Shown one piece after another: positions 13,797 through 24,060 of a stretch of 64,000 nucleotides of DNA. The notes below the pieces were generated by a model. The model was not told the DNA's origin. It worked only from the letters and a program-made list of their open reading frames with translations, and did no database searches. The translations under genes were made by a program, and so were the position numbers. Each line of letters begins with the position of its first letter. Position 1 is the first letter of the stretch. Source of the DNA: Hyaloperonospora brassicae (taxonomy: Eukaryota; Oomycota; Peronosporomycetes; Peronosporales; Peronosporaceae); contig CANTFL010000397.1 in assembly GCA_947650285.1 (NCBI GenBank), forward strand, positions 62,001-126,000, in the 5' to 3' direction.

Positions 13797-14937
13797 ACGC
13801 ACTCTGGATCTTGCCCAATGTCTCACGGAGACCACTCAGCTCGAGAAGCACTTTCTCACGATCCTCTTTCGGTATACCGACCACCTCCGACGCTGCTAGA
13901 TGAGCAAGGGAACCGCCAGTTCCATGTAGAGCGACTTCTGAAACTACGTCGTCGTCAGAATCAATACCAGTATCTGGTGAAGTAACGATGATACCCGGAG
14001 TTGGAAAACGCATGGGAGTTTGAGACACCCCTTTGGCAGAATTGCCCATACGCCTTTTATGTTTTTGAACATCGTGGCAGGGGTCCTCCCTCGAACGAGA
14101 GCGTATCTCACCAATAGTGGTGGAGGCAGGTGGGTAGTTGGGTCCCGCTTGACCAACACCTACATCAATCGGCACGGCCGGAGCATAGCGTGTGCGAGCT
14201 CGCAACTGGCCTTTGGCCATCAGCTTGGCGTAATCATACCGAAGCGTTCGTTATACACCAAAATCTGCCACATCGGCACTTTCTCTGAGAACTAACACGC
14301 TGCTGAGGTGTCGTTTCCGATGCACCCAGCGAAAAGAAGCGTTGTCTTATTCCTCCTGAGATTCGCCTGCGAATAGGAGGATGGTTATACCCTTCATCGG
14401 TTGAACCAGTGCACCCCGTGCTTGCGTGTCAAGTCGCAACTTGTATTGACTCTTAGTCGTCAAGTGGGGTTGCAGGTACCTCTCAAGAAGTACCTGTCGA
14501 CTCGCCACCTCATCAGAAGAGGTTGGCTCAGCGCCAATGGCCCACGTTGCGGAAGAACGACCTGTAGTTTGGCGTATACGCTCATCCACATTGAGTGGGG
14601 TGAAAAGATAGCAACGATGACCCTCAAGAGTTGCAGCAAGATGCATACGGCGATGAGCGCTCTCCTCTCGTTGGATAGCCAACTGTTGTTGCTCATCGAG
14701 CGGATTAGTGATGATGGCATCGCCCACGATGGGTGTTTGACGCGGCACTGATGGCGCGTTGGCTTCGTCACGCTCGGCAAATGGGTTTGGTGCAGTATGA
14801 GGCGGTGCCTCTTGCACTGGTGAGTCGTCCATGGTCCTCTTTTCACCATGGATATTGGTATCGATACCATAATCCACCTTCAGATCGATACCGAGGTAGG
14901 ACGAGAGAGTTGATAACTCATGGGGTGGCGATGCCAT
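13636..14937 (-). pseudogene. Gypsy-1 antisense reading frame, interrupted by two stops
   Basis: On the minus strand, a frame opens at an ATG at 14937 (MASPPHELSTLSSYLGIDL), runs 196 codons to a stop at 14347-14349, and has a second stop about 100 bases further on. It then continues in the same frame from 14220 to 13636 for 194 codons. The first part is rich in charged and disordered sequence. The last part contains a heptad-like coiled coil (LSGLRETLGKIQSAFNAMLA, then VQALELGQARMEAQLGLL). It occupies the same place as the 534-residue antisense ORF of Gypsy-2, between integrase and 3' LTR and opposite the chromodomain. Its product is unknown and matches no family I recognise. Long antisense openness in an otherwise stop-ridden element suggests it was once coding. 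Confidence 0.5.
13893..14060 (+). pseudogene. Gypsy-1 C-terminal chromodomain, broken
   Basis: The frame starting at 13893 reads LLDEQGNRQFHVERLL, then YQYLVK, two stops within a few codons, then YPELENAWEFETPL. This is the chromodomain pattern: an aromatic-V-E-R strand, a YLVKWRGY-like strand (here broken by TAA and TGA) and a W-E-P/F helix entry. It marks the element as a chromovirus. The identification rests on the pattern and on the equivalent, better-preserved domain in Gypsy-2. Confidence 0.6.
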
Positions 14938-15045
14938 GGTGTTTTGTGTTATGCCATCCGAAAGATTGAAGCGCACACACACCGTCCTCTTCGAGGATAG
15001 AATTCGATTGACGTTTTGAGGAAACGTCAGTCTGGTGGAGGAGGG

Positions 15046-15521
15046 TGTAACGGGGTCACACGTCGACTCTTGGTCGACAATAGGTGTGGTGCACACAAGG
15101 GATGGGTTCCTTTTTATTGTAATATTAGAACACAGTATAAATTGTTGATGACTGATGTCTGTCAACCATTTATTACGAGTTCTTTTAAGAGGTTTATTTA
15201 GGACATTAGCGTTTAGGTTAATTACTTTGGTCTAGAGTGTTCTTTTAGATTAAAAGAAGAAATAAAATTGAGTTTCCGTTTTGATCAACATAGGACACGT
15301 GCCTTACGAGGCGTCTTGATCGCAAGAGCTAGCAACGCCTGTAAAGGTAGCTACTCTTTAGCACTCTGTGCTGTGATTTTTTGAATCGTTTGGTCCCCCT
15401 AGATCAGGGACCGTAAGCTTTCTGAGCTTGTTGACTCTCTGAGTCGGGTTTGAAGAACCAAAGTTTCTCGTAGAGCGTTAAGGCTTCCTTTGACTTAAGG
15501 AGACTTTGTAAATCCGCTACA
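15046..15521 (+). repeat. Gypsy-1 3' LTR
   Basis: Begins TGTAACGGGGTCACACGTCG directly after a purine-rich stretch (GGTGGAGGAGGG, 15034-15045) that serves as the polypurine tract, and ends CGCTACA. It aligns with 7934-8415 but has many substitutions and small indels. It abuts palindrome arm sequence at 15522. Confidence 0.85.
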
Positions 15522-15580
15522 CGAACGCACAACATCGGTCCTGTTCTACGTATCTACCTAAGGCCCATGGCGTACTGCCT

Positions 15581-15806
15581 CTGCGAAAGAGTTTGATGAA
15601 GCAGCTTCACTCGTTCCCGTCGGCACAATATCAATCCTTTTGTATCTACCACGCGATGTTAGTTCCAGTTTGACTCGACCACATTAGGGTTATCTGCGAA
15701 TGAGTTTAATTTAAGCAGCATCACTCGTGCTCGTCGGCTCTATATGGAGCCTTTTTCATCTGCCACGCGGAAGCAGTTCCAGTATTACTCGAAAACCTTA
15801 GGGTGC
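15581..15806. repeat. Diverged two-copy tandem duplication, about 113 bp per unit
   Basis: Units 15581-15693 and 15694-15806 both begin CTGCGAA(A/T)GAGTTT, pass through GCAGC(T/A)TCACTCGT and CGTCGGC, and end near ATTAGGG/CTTAGGG. The right arm of P1 has only one unit, and P2 starts within the second unit (47501). The duplication is therefore specific to this arm or was lost on the other. Confidence 0.6.
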
Positions 15807-17530
15807 CAAGAACATGGAAAAGCGGCGTTAGTGCGAATGAGTAGAAGCACTTTCTGTAACGTTTGATCTACTCACTTCGCTTTACACGTTACAACTATAA
15901 GTCGACGCAGCAGCACCTCTTCTACAATCCACTGAACGCCAAGTACCAATCGTTTGATGAACAAGATGCTGTACGACCATGATTCTCACAAGCTATGCAC
16001 CAGAACAGATTCCAAGTTTTGTGTTTTGTCGTTACGGGATCCCATCCCGTATAAAGGTTAACGCACTTGCGTACCAGCAGTCATCGGTTTTAAAAGAAGT
16101 TTCTATACTCTAGTGTCACAGCCAAAAGTTGTCAAGAAGAATACTCGCTATGCCCAACAAGTGTGAGTGCTGCTAAAACTGTAAGATTACAGTTGGGGGA
16201 GGCCCTGCAGAAGTAAGCAACCTTAGCTTCACATCACGGCTACGTTGGTTCACCCATGACACATCTTATGATTAGATCTACCGAAGGGGGATATGCGTTT
16301 CAGAAATCTGACGTGACACGTCGTACCACATCAGTCGGCATTTCAAACGTCGAAAGCGAAAACTCGCAGATTTATTTCCGGACGAAATAGCCAAGAAATT
16401 AGATAAATTTTCTCAATCCTTACGTCGTTACTGTGCTTGGATGTCGAAGGAGATTCCACGACAATATGCGTGTACGCAGCATCGATTCGAGACAGCTGTA
16501 TTGGCCGTTCCAGATCATCGAGGCTAAGGACAGCAGCAGCGGCAGCGCTGAGTTCGAAATGATACATTTTACGCGTTGCTGTGGAGTGATATTGTCGTAT
16601 TGGTGGGGAGCTATCGGATTGCAGCCCTCCAGTGCAAGAGTCTGTTCGATTTCTCGCAAGGTCGTATGCCGTCTAGTGACAATGCGTCTTACAATCAAGC
16701 AGGAGTTGTCGGAATGTAACGCGGAGTAGCGGGGTTGATCGATTTGCCCTCATGTTGTAGTGTCAAGTTTAGCTGAATCTCGTCACTTTTTCGTCGGGTA
16801 TCACGACACCAGAAAACTCGATGCTTGTCGTTCGTGCTTGGTTCTCAGATTATGACACCTTTGTTCGATTCAGCAGAACGATGCGCTATTCAAGATGAAG
16901 AAGTCGAATGTGATGGAAGAACCGGGTGACAGTAAGAACAGACCGTCGCCACCCCCCCCGTTCTCAATAGTCGCAATACCGTCGCGATCCCACAGTACCT
17001 TTGTCTTCATCAACCTCAATCGCACAATATGTCGCGCCCACCGAGCTAGACAGCGGCCAGGGCCACGCTATTTTATGGAATGCTAGGGAAACGAAACAGG
17101 ATTCGAGTCCATTGTCGCTAAAAGTGCAAAGTCCACCACGCCATTCGTCAGCTGTGTTGGTATCCAGTTCAAGACGTAAACTCAGGTGATACCATCAAGT
17201 ACCAGTGCACGAGCGTCAAATCCACCATCCGTGCCATCGATAGCACGTCAAACGGTTCGCCTTTTTGTCTCGCTCGACATATTACTTTCGGCGGATCTGA
17301 GTCAACCGTACCAAAACCAGATCGTCTATGCTGAAAGAACGTCAGTGTAGACTTCAACTTCGCTTCGCCTCAGCTCGCATGTCTCCTCGAATCCGCCGAT
17401 AGTCGAGCATCGCTTGCGTGATACGGGCCACGTTGCTGTACGATCGCTCCATCTTCCTCTTCTCTGTGGTTTTGGCGTGTCCGCGCTGTATAGAGGTAAA
17501 AAAGCAAGTTTCCCTCCCGCGGACATCGGA
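15807..17530. other. Conserved arm sequence upstream of GH81 copy 1, no confident gene
   Basis: This stretch recurs in all four arms (copy 4 only in part, because the window ends). Frames of 60-98 codons exist on both strands at 16343-16729 and 16895-17357, but most start at non-ATG codons, overlap each other and match no family I know. On the minus strand a short frame begins ATG at about 17450 (ERSYSNVARITQAMLDYRR) and is followed by stop-broken sequence, so it may be a relic coding region or the first exon of a divergent gene. Small perfect hairpins occur at about 16033-16052 and 16178-16195. A poly-C run at about 16952-16959 varies in length between copies. Confidence 0.4.
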
Positions 17531-17546
17531 GCTCACTTGTCATTTC
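17531..17546 (+). promoter_or_regulatory. Oomycete core promoter (Inr + FPR) of GH81 copy 1
   Basis: GCTCACTTGTCATTTC matches 13 of 16 positions of the published oomycete consensus GCTCATTYYNCAWTTT. It lies 54 nt upstream of the ATG at 17600, the usual distance. About 30 bp upstream, at 17495-17504, the sequence is GGTAAAAAAG. The P2 copies have a TATA-like box there (GGTATAAAAAG). Confidence 0.7.
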
Positions 17547-17599
17547 AACGCCTTGTCCACAATCAAGAACACCATCAACTTGCGGCGATTCGGTCAAGC

Positions 17600-19990
17600 A
17601 TGAAGATATTTGCGTCGGCTCTGATTGTGCTCGGCACGGTTGTTCATCATCAACACCTGGCTCAAGTTGCCGGTCAAAATGCTGACAGGGATGGCGCCTC
17701 TAGCTTCAGTGACGGCTCACCAGTGGTGGTACCCCCCTCTGCGCATGCAGCCAACAGCACCACTTCCAATGTAACGGACGGTAGCGACGCAACTTTATCG
17801 GCATCAGTAGACCTATCAACTCTGAATGTCGGTGGCGGCGGCGCTTTCACAACGTTTCGCGCGCTAGAGCCGCCCAGCTACCTCGTCGAGCGTACCAACG
17901 CAATGACGAGTCTATGCCCACCCAAGCACCTTGATCCATCGGTGGTCAAGAACCGCGCGATCCCAACCAACAACTGGTGGGGAAACATCATCGCGCACGA
18001 CTCGAATGCAGCCATTCAACCCATTTGGTCGAACCCGTACTCCCTGCAGATGGTCGTCGACAAGGCGCCCTTCGGCATGTCCACAAGCTATCCGTATCGC
18101 AGTCGCTTTAGTGGCGGCAACTCCGGCAACAACGGTGCCGTCAAGTTCTATGCGCACGGAATGGTTCGCGAGTTCTTGTTTTCGGCCGAAGAAATCGTGC
18201 AGCAAAAGCCTACCTTCCAAGTTGTCGACTGGGCGGACCAGGGCGTGACCGTCAAGTTCACGGCCAGCTCGTCCGGTGGCAGTATGGTGTCGGACATTGT
18301 TTCCGGCATGGTCTACGCCTCGATGAAGTACTCGGGACTTACTCCGCGACTGGTGTCAACAGCAGCAATCTCCACTGTAAACGGTCGTGCCCTAGGGGGT
18401 CTTCAAGTGCGTGGCTCCAAGTTTGAGATCGTCTACAACTCCGGTCAAAAGTGGGTAGTCTTCGTACTGTCGAGCGACGGTCGCATGGAAAAAGACATCA
18501 CTCTGACTGCCGATGGTACATCTGCACTCAAGAGCACGGGTGTTTTCGACGGCATGTTGCGCGTTGCTCTCGTTCTCGAAGACTCCTGGCTGAGCACGCT
18601 GGAACAACACAAGTTGTGCACCGTGCAAGCAGCAAATGTTGACCTCCGTGACGACAGCTCCTACGTGTTCAAGTGGAAGACGATGGGAGACTGTTCTAGT
18701 GGTCTATTGCATTTCGCAATGAAACACCATGCTGAGACCCTGGTCACGAGCAACGGCGTACGCCAGGTGGACGGCATGATAGCCTTCTCGACGACCCGAG
18801 GCGCGCATCAGGCTTTCACAACACCAGGTGGACCCGGCGATCCGGTGTGGGAGATCAAGGAGACTCAGCCCGTACCCGAAGACCTCTATCCGTCCCGCAA
18901 GATTGCATCGGACGTCGTTCGACAGCAGCGTATCATCGACCACTTACGCGAAGACATCAGCAGTGCGTGGTCGATTCCACTCGACGGCAGCTACTACTTC
19001 AACGGCAAAGCTGCTCAGAAGTATGCATCCCTGTGTCTGATTGCGAACGACGCAGCGGTCATGGGCGACGACAAGAGTCTACTTAACAAGTGTCTCGAGA
19101 AGCTACGCCGTGTGATGGCGCCGTTCGTGTCCAACACTTGGACCAACAAGCTCCAGTACGACCAGGTCTACGGCGGTATCGTAAGCTCACAAGGATTCAA
19201 GACCAAGGACCTGAACACGGACTTCGGAAACACCATGTACAACGACCACCACTTCCATTACGGCTACTGGGTGCACACGGCGGCCATCATCAACCGACTC
19301 GACCCGACGTGGAGCGATCTCAGCAAACTCAACGCCATGGTCAACCTACTCGTCCGCGACGTCGCCAACTTCGACCCAGACGACAGGTTCTTCACCCGGT
19401 TCCGCTCGTTCGACTGGTTCCGTGGCCACTCGTACTCTCACGGTGTTACTCCGTTTGCCGATGGCAAAGACCAAGAGAGCACGTCGGAGGACGTCAACTT
19501 CGCTTTTGGCATGTACATGTACGGCAAGGCCACAAACAACGCGACCATGGAAGCCGTCGGCAAGCTCATGACGCGCGTCAACTCGCACGCGATCAAGACG
19601 TACTTCCTCGTAGAGGACGCAAACCAGATCCACCCGGCCAACTTCCGCCCCAACAAGGTCACGGGTATCTTTTTCGACAACAAGGTGGACTACGCGACGT
19701 GGTTTAGCGCCGAAAAGTATTGCATCCACGGCATTCAGATGATTCCCGTGTCCGCTGTGACCGAGTTCGTGCGCACCAAACAGTTTGTACAAGAGGAGTG
19801 GGAGCAGGTGCTGGGAAACGAGGCGATCGTCACGCGCGAGGACACGAGCAACGCCTGGCTCTCGCTGTTGTACGCGAACTTTGCAATGGTGGACAAGCAG
19901 CGCGCGATGCGGGTCTTACAGAAAACCAAAATGGACGACGGTCTGTCCCGTTCCTGGGCACTTTACATGGCCGCTAGCTTTGCTGAGTGA
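17600..19990 (+). CDS. GH81 endo-1,3-beta-glucanase, secreted (copy 1, P1 left arm)
   Basis: The 796-residue protein hydrolyses internal beta-1,3-glucan bonds. In oomycetes this is expected to act on the organism's own wall glucan or on external glucan after secretion. Residues 1 to about 26 form a signal peptide (MKIFASALIVLGTVV, then AQVAGQ). A Ser/Thr/Asn-rich linker with two N-glycosylation sequons follows. The catalytic module carries GH81 landmarks: TNNWWGN (about 125-131), DHHFHYGYW (549-557), DWFRGHSYSHG (605-615) and QESTSEDVN, with the paired acidic residues E626 and E630 spaced four apart as in the family active site. The ATG at 17600 is chosen because it starts the signal peptide and follows the core promoter; the frame stays open upstream without an ATG, and that extension is broken by an indel in copies 3 and 4. 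No intron is seen. It faces copy 2 across the spacer. Confidence 0.95.
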   Translation: MKIFASALIVLGTVVHHQHLAQVAGQNADRDGASSFSDGSPVVVPPSAHAANSTTSNVTDGSDATLSASVDLSTLNVGGGGAFTTFRALEPPSYLVERTNAMTSLCPPKHLDPSVVKNRAIPTNNWWGNIIAHDSNAAIQPIWSNPYSLQMVVDKAPFGMSTSYPYRSRFSGGNSGNNGAVKFYAHGMVREFLFSAEEIVQQKPTFQVVDWADQGVTVKFTASSSGGSMVSDIVSGMVYASMKYSGLTPRLVSTAAISTVNGRALGGLQVRGSKFEIVYNSGQKWVVFVLSSDGRMEKDITLTADGTSALKSTGVFDGMLRVALVLEDSWLSTLEQHKLCTVQAANVDLRDDSSYVFKWKTMGDCSSGLLHFAMKHHAETLVTSNGVRQVDGMIAFSTTRGAHQAFTTPGGPGDPVWEIKETQPVPEDLYPSRKIASDVVRQQRIIDHLREDISSAWSIPLDGSYYFNGKAAQKYASLCLIANDAAVMGDDKSLLNKCLEKLRRVMAPFVSNTWTNKLQYDQVYGGIVSSQGFKTKDLNTDFGNTMYNDHHFHYGYWVHTAAIINRLDPTWSDLSKLNAMVNLLVRDVANFDPDDRFFTRFRSFDWFRGHSYSHGVTPFADGKDQESTSEDVNFAFGMYMYGKATNNATMEAVGKLMTRVNSHAIKTYFLVEDANQIHPANFRPNKVTGIFFDNKVDYATWFSAEKYCIHGIQMIPVSAVTEFVRTKQFVQEEWEQVLGNEAIVTREDTSNAWLSLLYANFAMVDKQRAMRVLQKTKMDDGLSRSWALYMAASFAE

Positions 19991-20330
19991 GTCGTACCGC
20001 CCGCTGTCGCTATTCTCAGTATATCGACCACTTCCGTCATCGAGCACATGTAGTATCGAGTCCGTTCAGCTGGTCTTGTCGCCGGCTTTCCTCTTGATCC
20101 AATACACTCGTTTCTTTCCAGCTCGAGGACGTTGTCGGTCTACAGATCTATCACCGTACTACGCAATCTAAGGCCTGCCTGGCGTGTGGGAGCACCCGTG
20201 CTTAACTAGCTAGTGCATCGTTGCCGTCATCTCGTGCTTCATTAGTCGATGGCATCTTCTGCGCCACCTTACACGATAGATCGAAACTTCGACGCGGGCG
20301 GTACGGCGCGGGCTCCCCGGATCGCACAGT

Positions 20331-20408
20331 AAAAGCAGGCGTATGATCGTCAGTCACAGCTGGCGTATGATCGTCAGTCACAGCAGGCGTATCATCTTCA
20401 GTCACAGC
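20331..20408 (-). repeat. 24-bp tandem repeat (about three units), GH81 copy 1 3' side
   Basis: On the minus strand three 24-bp units occur in tandem. Each can be read in one frame as an acidic octapeptide (TDDHTPAV-like). The same array is found downstream of the other three GH81 copies (24061-24140, 52118-52195, 60655-60734) with minor unit differences. The surrounding 67-codon frame has no ATG, so it is not called as a gene. Confidence 0.75.
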
Positions 20409-20965
20409 AATCGGTTTTCATGCACGGTCTGCTGCGCTGAGAGACAGGACAGTCTCTTCAGCCTCTAGCAGCATTGGTTGATTCTGTTTGGCACGGATCA
20501 GGGTAGTTATACTCCAGCCTGTCGCGAGCTGGACTGTAGACGCACCTCTTTTATGTGCAGGGCGTAGCTCATTAATCATGCCAGATGTTGAGTTTTATAC
20601 GCTGTGGCGACGTAGCCGCTCGCAACATTGGCCATTTATATGGATCGCACGTGTTGTCAAGTTTCGTTGCCTTCTCACTTGATCATCATCCACTCTCCCC
20701 GTTCAAAGCGCGTGATTACCATTCACATCAAGCATACATGGAATGTCCTGGAAGTCGATACAAAATCCACGCGATTTACGTCAGGTCTTCCGTCGCTGCG
20801 AAGAAGCTGAGTGAGGCAGAAGTTTGACAGAGTAGTGTACTGATCCAACATGTGCAGCTTGGCCTGCGCAATTCCTTCAGTCTGCTCTCTTGTTCGTGTG
20901 CTTGCCTTTATTTCCTGACACGATCCACATCATCCAAGTCGGTTTGCTCTCGTTATTGAATTCAC

Positions 20966-21102
20966 GCGAATGGACCACTTGAGCAGCAGTTGAGTTGGAG
21001 GCAGCACTTTTTGCGAATGGACCACTTAAGCAACTGTTGAGTTGGAGGCAGCACTTTTTTTGCGACGGACTACTTAAGCAGCTGTTGAGTTGGAGGCAGC
21101 AC
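20966..21102. repeat. 47-bp minisatellite, three units (P1 left arm)
   Basis: Three tandem units of about 47 bp contain the core GTTGAGTTGGAGGCAGCAC preceded by GCGAATGGACCACTT-like sequence. The third unit here has GCGACGGACTACTT, a variant shared only with the other P1 arm (23367-23503). Confidence 0.8.
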
Positions 21103-21614
21103 CGTTAGCAAGCTGTCAACACCACAACAATGGTATCACCTTCAATTGGTTGACAATCAGTCCCCATTTACTTCCAATCGGAATAGCGCATTCGAATCCC
21201 CTCTGGGCGTACTTGGGCTTTTGCTTCAACGCATCAAGAAATCGATCACGTTCTTGGATTGAACGTTGTTGCTTTTTTGCACGCAGTGCTTAATTGCTGA
21301 CACATGTAGGTACAAGAGAGCGCCAGCTCGAGGTCTACGGCTCCGTTATATGTCCTTTGTTTCCACGTTTACGAACGAGAAGCGCTGCGGAGAGCTCACG
21401 TTTTGCTAGGAAACGCTTACGTCACATTCACACATTCAAAGGGAACAAATCGTTCTACCGGGGTGTTCTATTTGACCATCTTCTACGGCACAAGACGCAT
21501 TCCTCATCAAACAAGATAAGACATGCGCATTGTTGCGCAGACGGGGAAATCTAAAAAGACCAAGATTATATTCAACAACAAGAGAGAGGAAGAAGGAACT
21601 TGTGCCAACTCAAT

Positions 21615-22854
21615 TAAAATGGATCTTAAGATTAAAATTAGAGGATGCCGAACCGAAGGTAATCACTGAATGTAACGTTGGACACGAAGATGGGGTAAGC
21701 AAAAAACTGTATTTCGTTATTGCTCTATATAATCTTACATTTGCCGTACATGTTATTCTCCGTCTTACAACACGGCAATGTAGCTTGATGTGCAATGTCG
21801 TAGAAAGAAAGTAAATTTAGGAGTGGCAATTATGTTTCACTTAGTTTCTGTACAGCTAGCATTGACCAACCATGCTGGGACCAACCAGTCTCGTTCATCG
21901 GAACCGAACTGTCCCAGACTAGGACCGGCCCGTACTCAATAGCCACCCACATAGCATTCTTGCAGTCGCCTGAACCCTGTTCGACTGAATATCAAAAAAA
22001 CGCAACTTAAACAAATACCGCAAAAGTGAAGACGGGAAAGGAAATGTGTTCGTCAAAAACAACACAAAAAGGCCGGAGTATGCAAGACAGAAATAGGACG
22101 TGGTAGGACTGATAAGAAGCCAACTTCCATAAATGGAAGTGACGGATATTATTACAGGGTTGGAGAACATATAAGCGCAATTGTACGTACTTGGAAGAGA
22201 AGAAGAAGGCAAATTTTTACCATCTTTGATCAGATGACCCAGTAGTGGAGGAATTGCCCAAACACGAGCAGGTGAGTGCAAAACGTGAAGATATGGTTGA
22301 CGGTGTTTATAAGCTCAAACTTCTCGAAAGGGACACGAGCAAACATCACTTGAAATGAATACGAAGGTTAAGAGTCCATCGTATTAATATACGATGGAAT
22401 CGAATCACGACTTCTCTTCGTGACTTGATCGAGAATGTTGATATTGTTTATGCTACATTCACGACGTAGTCGGTCACAGAAATTGACCCATAACTAGTGT
22501 AACGAATGTGTAGAAGGGTTTACCGCTTGGAAAATACTTGCTTTTCAACGAGTATCTTATTGAAAAGACGAGCGATCAAGCAGTGCATAGAGCCAAAAAA
22601 TTATCACCGCAAAGTTCCAGCGTGTTTTCAATCTCTCTCGTATTGATATTAAAAGCTGACGGGGATCACGGACAAAAGCTGTATGATTTTCGTGATCCTG
22701 GACGTTTGTACAAGCGTACGATGCTTGTGCGCATGGTATTCATCCATGGCACACCTTTCTCATAAAAAGAGCGGTCAGATGTTTGCGACCGCATCTTTCA
22801 TGATTGAAAGGTATCATCGATAAAGTTGCATTCTTTATGTCAGAATGCATTAAG
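21615..22854 (+). other. Palindrome P1 spacer (1240 bp)
   Basis: This is non-palindromic sequence between the two inward-facing arms. The same 1240-bp sequence occurs in P2 (53402-54641) in reverse complement. It contains a minus-strand frame at 21919-22281, shortened relative to the P2 copy by one substitution that makes a stop; it is hydrophobic but starts at a non-ATG codon and has no recognisable domain. The right half (22130-22854) is unusually rich in short perfect inverted repeats, for example ACTTCC/GGAAGT and GCGGTC/GACCGC pairs and a CCATCGTAT/ATACGATGG pair. It may be a fragment of a hairpin-rich element like Gypsy-2. Confidence 0.75.
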
Positions 22855-23366
22855 ATTGAGTTGGCACAAGTTCCTTCTTCCTCTCTTTCGTTGTTGAATA
22901 TAATCTTGGTCTTTTTAGATTTCCCCGTCTGCGCAACAATGCGCATGTCTTATCTTGTTTGATGAGGAATGCGTCTTGTGCCGTAGAAGATGGTCAAATA
23001 GAACACCCCGGTAGAACGATTTGTTCCCTTTGAATGTGTGAATGTGACGTAAGCGTTTCCTAGCAAAACGTGAGCTCTCCGCAGCGCTTCTCGTTCGTAA
23101 ACGTGGAAACAAAGGACATATAACGGAGCCGTAGACCTCGAGCTGGCGCTCTCTTGTACCTACATGTGTCAGCAATTAAGCACTGCGTGCAAAAAAGCAA
23201 CAACGTTCAATCCAAGAACGTGATCGATTTCTTGATGCGTTGAAGCAAAAGCCCAAGTACGCCCAGAGGGGATTCGAATGCGCTATTCCGATTGGAAGTA
23301 AATGGGGACTGATTGTCAACCAATTGAAGGTGATACCATTGTTGTGGTGTTGACAGCTTGCTAACG

Positions 23367-23503
23367 GTGCTGCCTCCAACTCAACAGCTGCTTAAGTAGT
23401 CCGTCGCAAAAAAAGTGCTGCCTCCAACTCAACAGTTGCTTAAGTGGTCCATTCGCAAAAAGTGCTGCCTCCAACTCAACTGCTGCTCAAGTGGTCCATT
23501 CGC
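23367..23503. repeat. 47-bp minisatellite, three units (P1 right arm)
   Basis: Inverted copy of 20966-21102 with the same variant third unit (reverse complement of GCGACGGACTACTT). Confidence 0.8.
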
Positions 23504-24060
23504 GTGAATTCAATAACGAGAGCAAACCGACTTGGATGATGTGGATCGCGTCAGGAAATAATGGCAAGCACACGAACAAGAGAGCAGACTGAAGGAATTG
23601 CGCAGGCCAAGCTGCACATGTTGGATCAGTACACTACTCTGTCAAACTTCTGCCTCACTCAGCTTCTTCGCAGCGACGGAAGACCTGACGTAAATCGCGT
23701 GGATTTTGTATCGACTTCCAGGACATTCCATGTATGCTTGATGTGAATGGTAATCACGCGCTTTAAACGGGGATAGTGGATGATGATCAAGTGAGAAGGC
23801 AACGAAACTTGACAACACGTGCGATCCATATAAATGGCCAATGTTGCGAGCGGCTACGTCGCCACAGCGTATAAAACTCAACATCTGGCATGATTAATGA
23901 GCTACGCCCTGCACATAAAAGAGGTGCGTCTACAGTCCAGCTCGCGACAGGCTGGAGTATAACTACCCTGATCCGTGCCAAACAGAATCAACCAATGCTG
24001 CTAGAGGCTGAAGAGACTGTCCTGTCTCTCAGCGCAGCAGACCGTGCATGAAAACCGATT

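Larger units (their letters stand above)
7934..15521 (+). mobile_element. Gypsy-1: degraded Ty3/Gypsy chromovirus with two LTRs
   Basis: The LTRs begin TGTAACGGGG and are about 480 bp each. The internal order is gag, protease, RT, RNase H, integrase and chromodomain, which is Ty3/Gypsy (Metaviridae) order. Every pol domain is broken by stops or shifts. The two LTRs differ at many positions, so the copy is much older than Gypsy-2. It interrupts the left arm of palindrome P1. No target-site duplication flanks it (TTT before, CGAAC after), and 167 bp of arm sequence present on the right arm (28837-29003) are missing here. Its layout, primer-site region and antisense reading frame match those of Gypsy-2, so the two belong to related lineages. 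Confidence 0.9.
7172..21614 (+). repeat. Palindrome P1, left arm (interrupted by Gypsy-1)
   Basis: This arm is the inverted counterpart of 22855-37672. Arm sequence proper is 7172-7933 and 15522-21614; the Gypsy-1 element lies between them. The outermost 762 bp match, in reverse complement, 29004-29275 joined to 37182-37672. The inner part carries GH81 copy 1, the 24-bp and 47-bp tandem repeats, and ends at the shared boundary sequence GTGCCAACTCAAT next to the spacer. Homology to the other arm ends near 7172, where the sequences become unrelated. Confidence 0.9.
19991..21614. other. GH81 copy 1 downstream arm region
   Basis: This 1.6-kb stretch recurs in all four arms, in P2 right interrupted by the Copia insertion. 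It holds the 24-bp repeat (20331-20408) and the 47-bp repeat (20966-21102) and ends at the spacer boundary. Short frames (up to 86 codons, for example 21294-21554) are equally present in all arms but show no domain. No polyadenylation signal or further gene could be supported. Confidence 0.5.

Noticed and set aside
14401..14969. Sense-strand frames of 78-116 codons between the Gypsy-1 chromodomain and the 3' LTR
   Set aside because: They lie opposite the antisense frame, overlap each other and carry no retroelement motif.
16343..16729. Opposing frames of 74-98 codons conserved in the arms
   Set aside because: The frames overlap one another on opposite strands, the 92-codon frame starts at TTG, and none has a recognisable domain. 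Conservation is explained by arm homogenisation, not by coding constraint.
17414..17599. Extension of the GH81 copy 1 frame 62 codons upstream of the chosen ATG
   Set aside because: It begins at TTG, has no ATG, overlaps the core promoter and is broken by an indel in copies 3 and 4; the ATG at 17600 starts a clear signal peptide.
19090..19792. Long overlapping frames inside GH81 on both strands (205 and 148 codons), repeated in every copy
   Set aside because: They are shadows of the conserved GC-rich GH81 coding sequence, with biased Arg/His composition and no domain.
20202..20405. 67-codon frame containing the acidic octapeptide repeat
   Set aside because: It opens only at GTG and has no ATG or promoter evidence; kept as a tandem repeat, not a gene.
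20966..21102. Possible CRISPR-like array
   Set aside because: The 47-bp units are directly adjacent with no unique spacers, in a eukaryotic context; this is a minisatellite.
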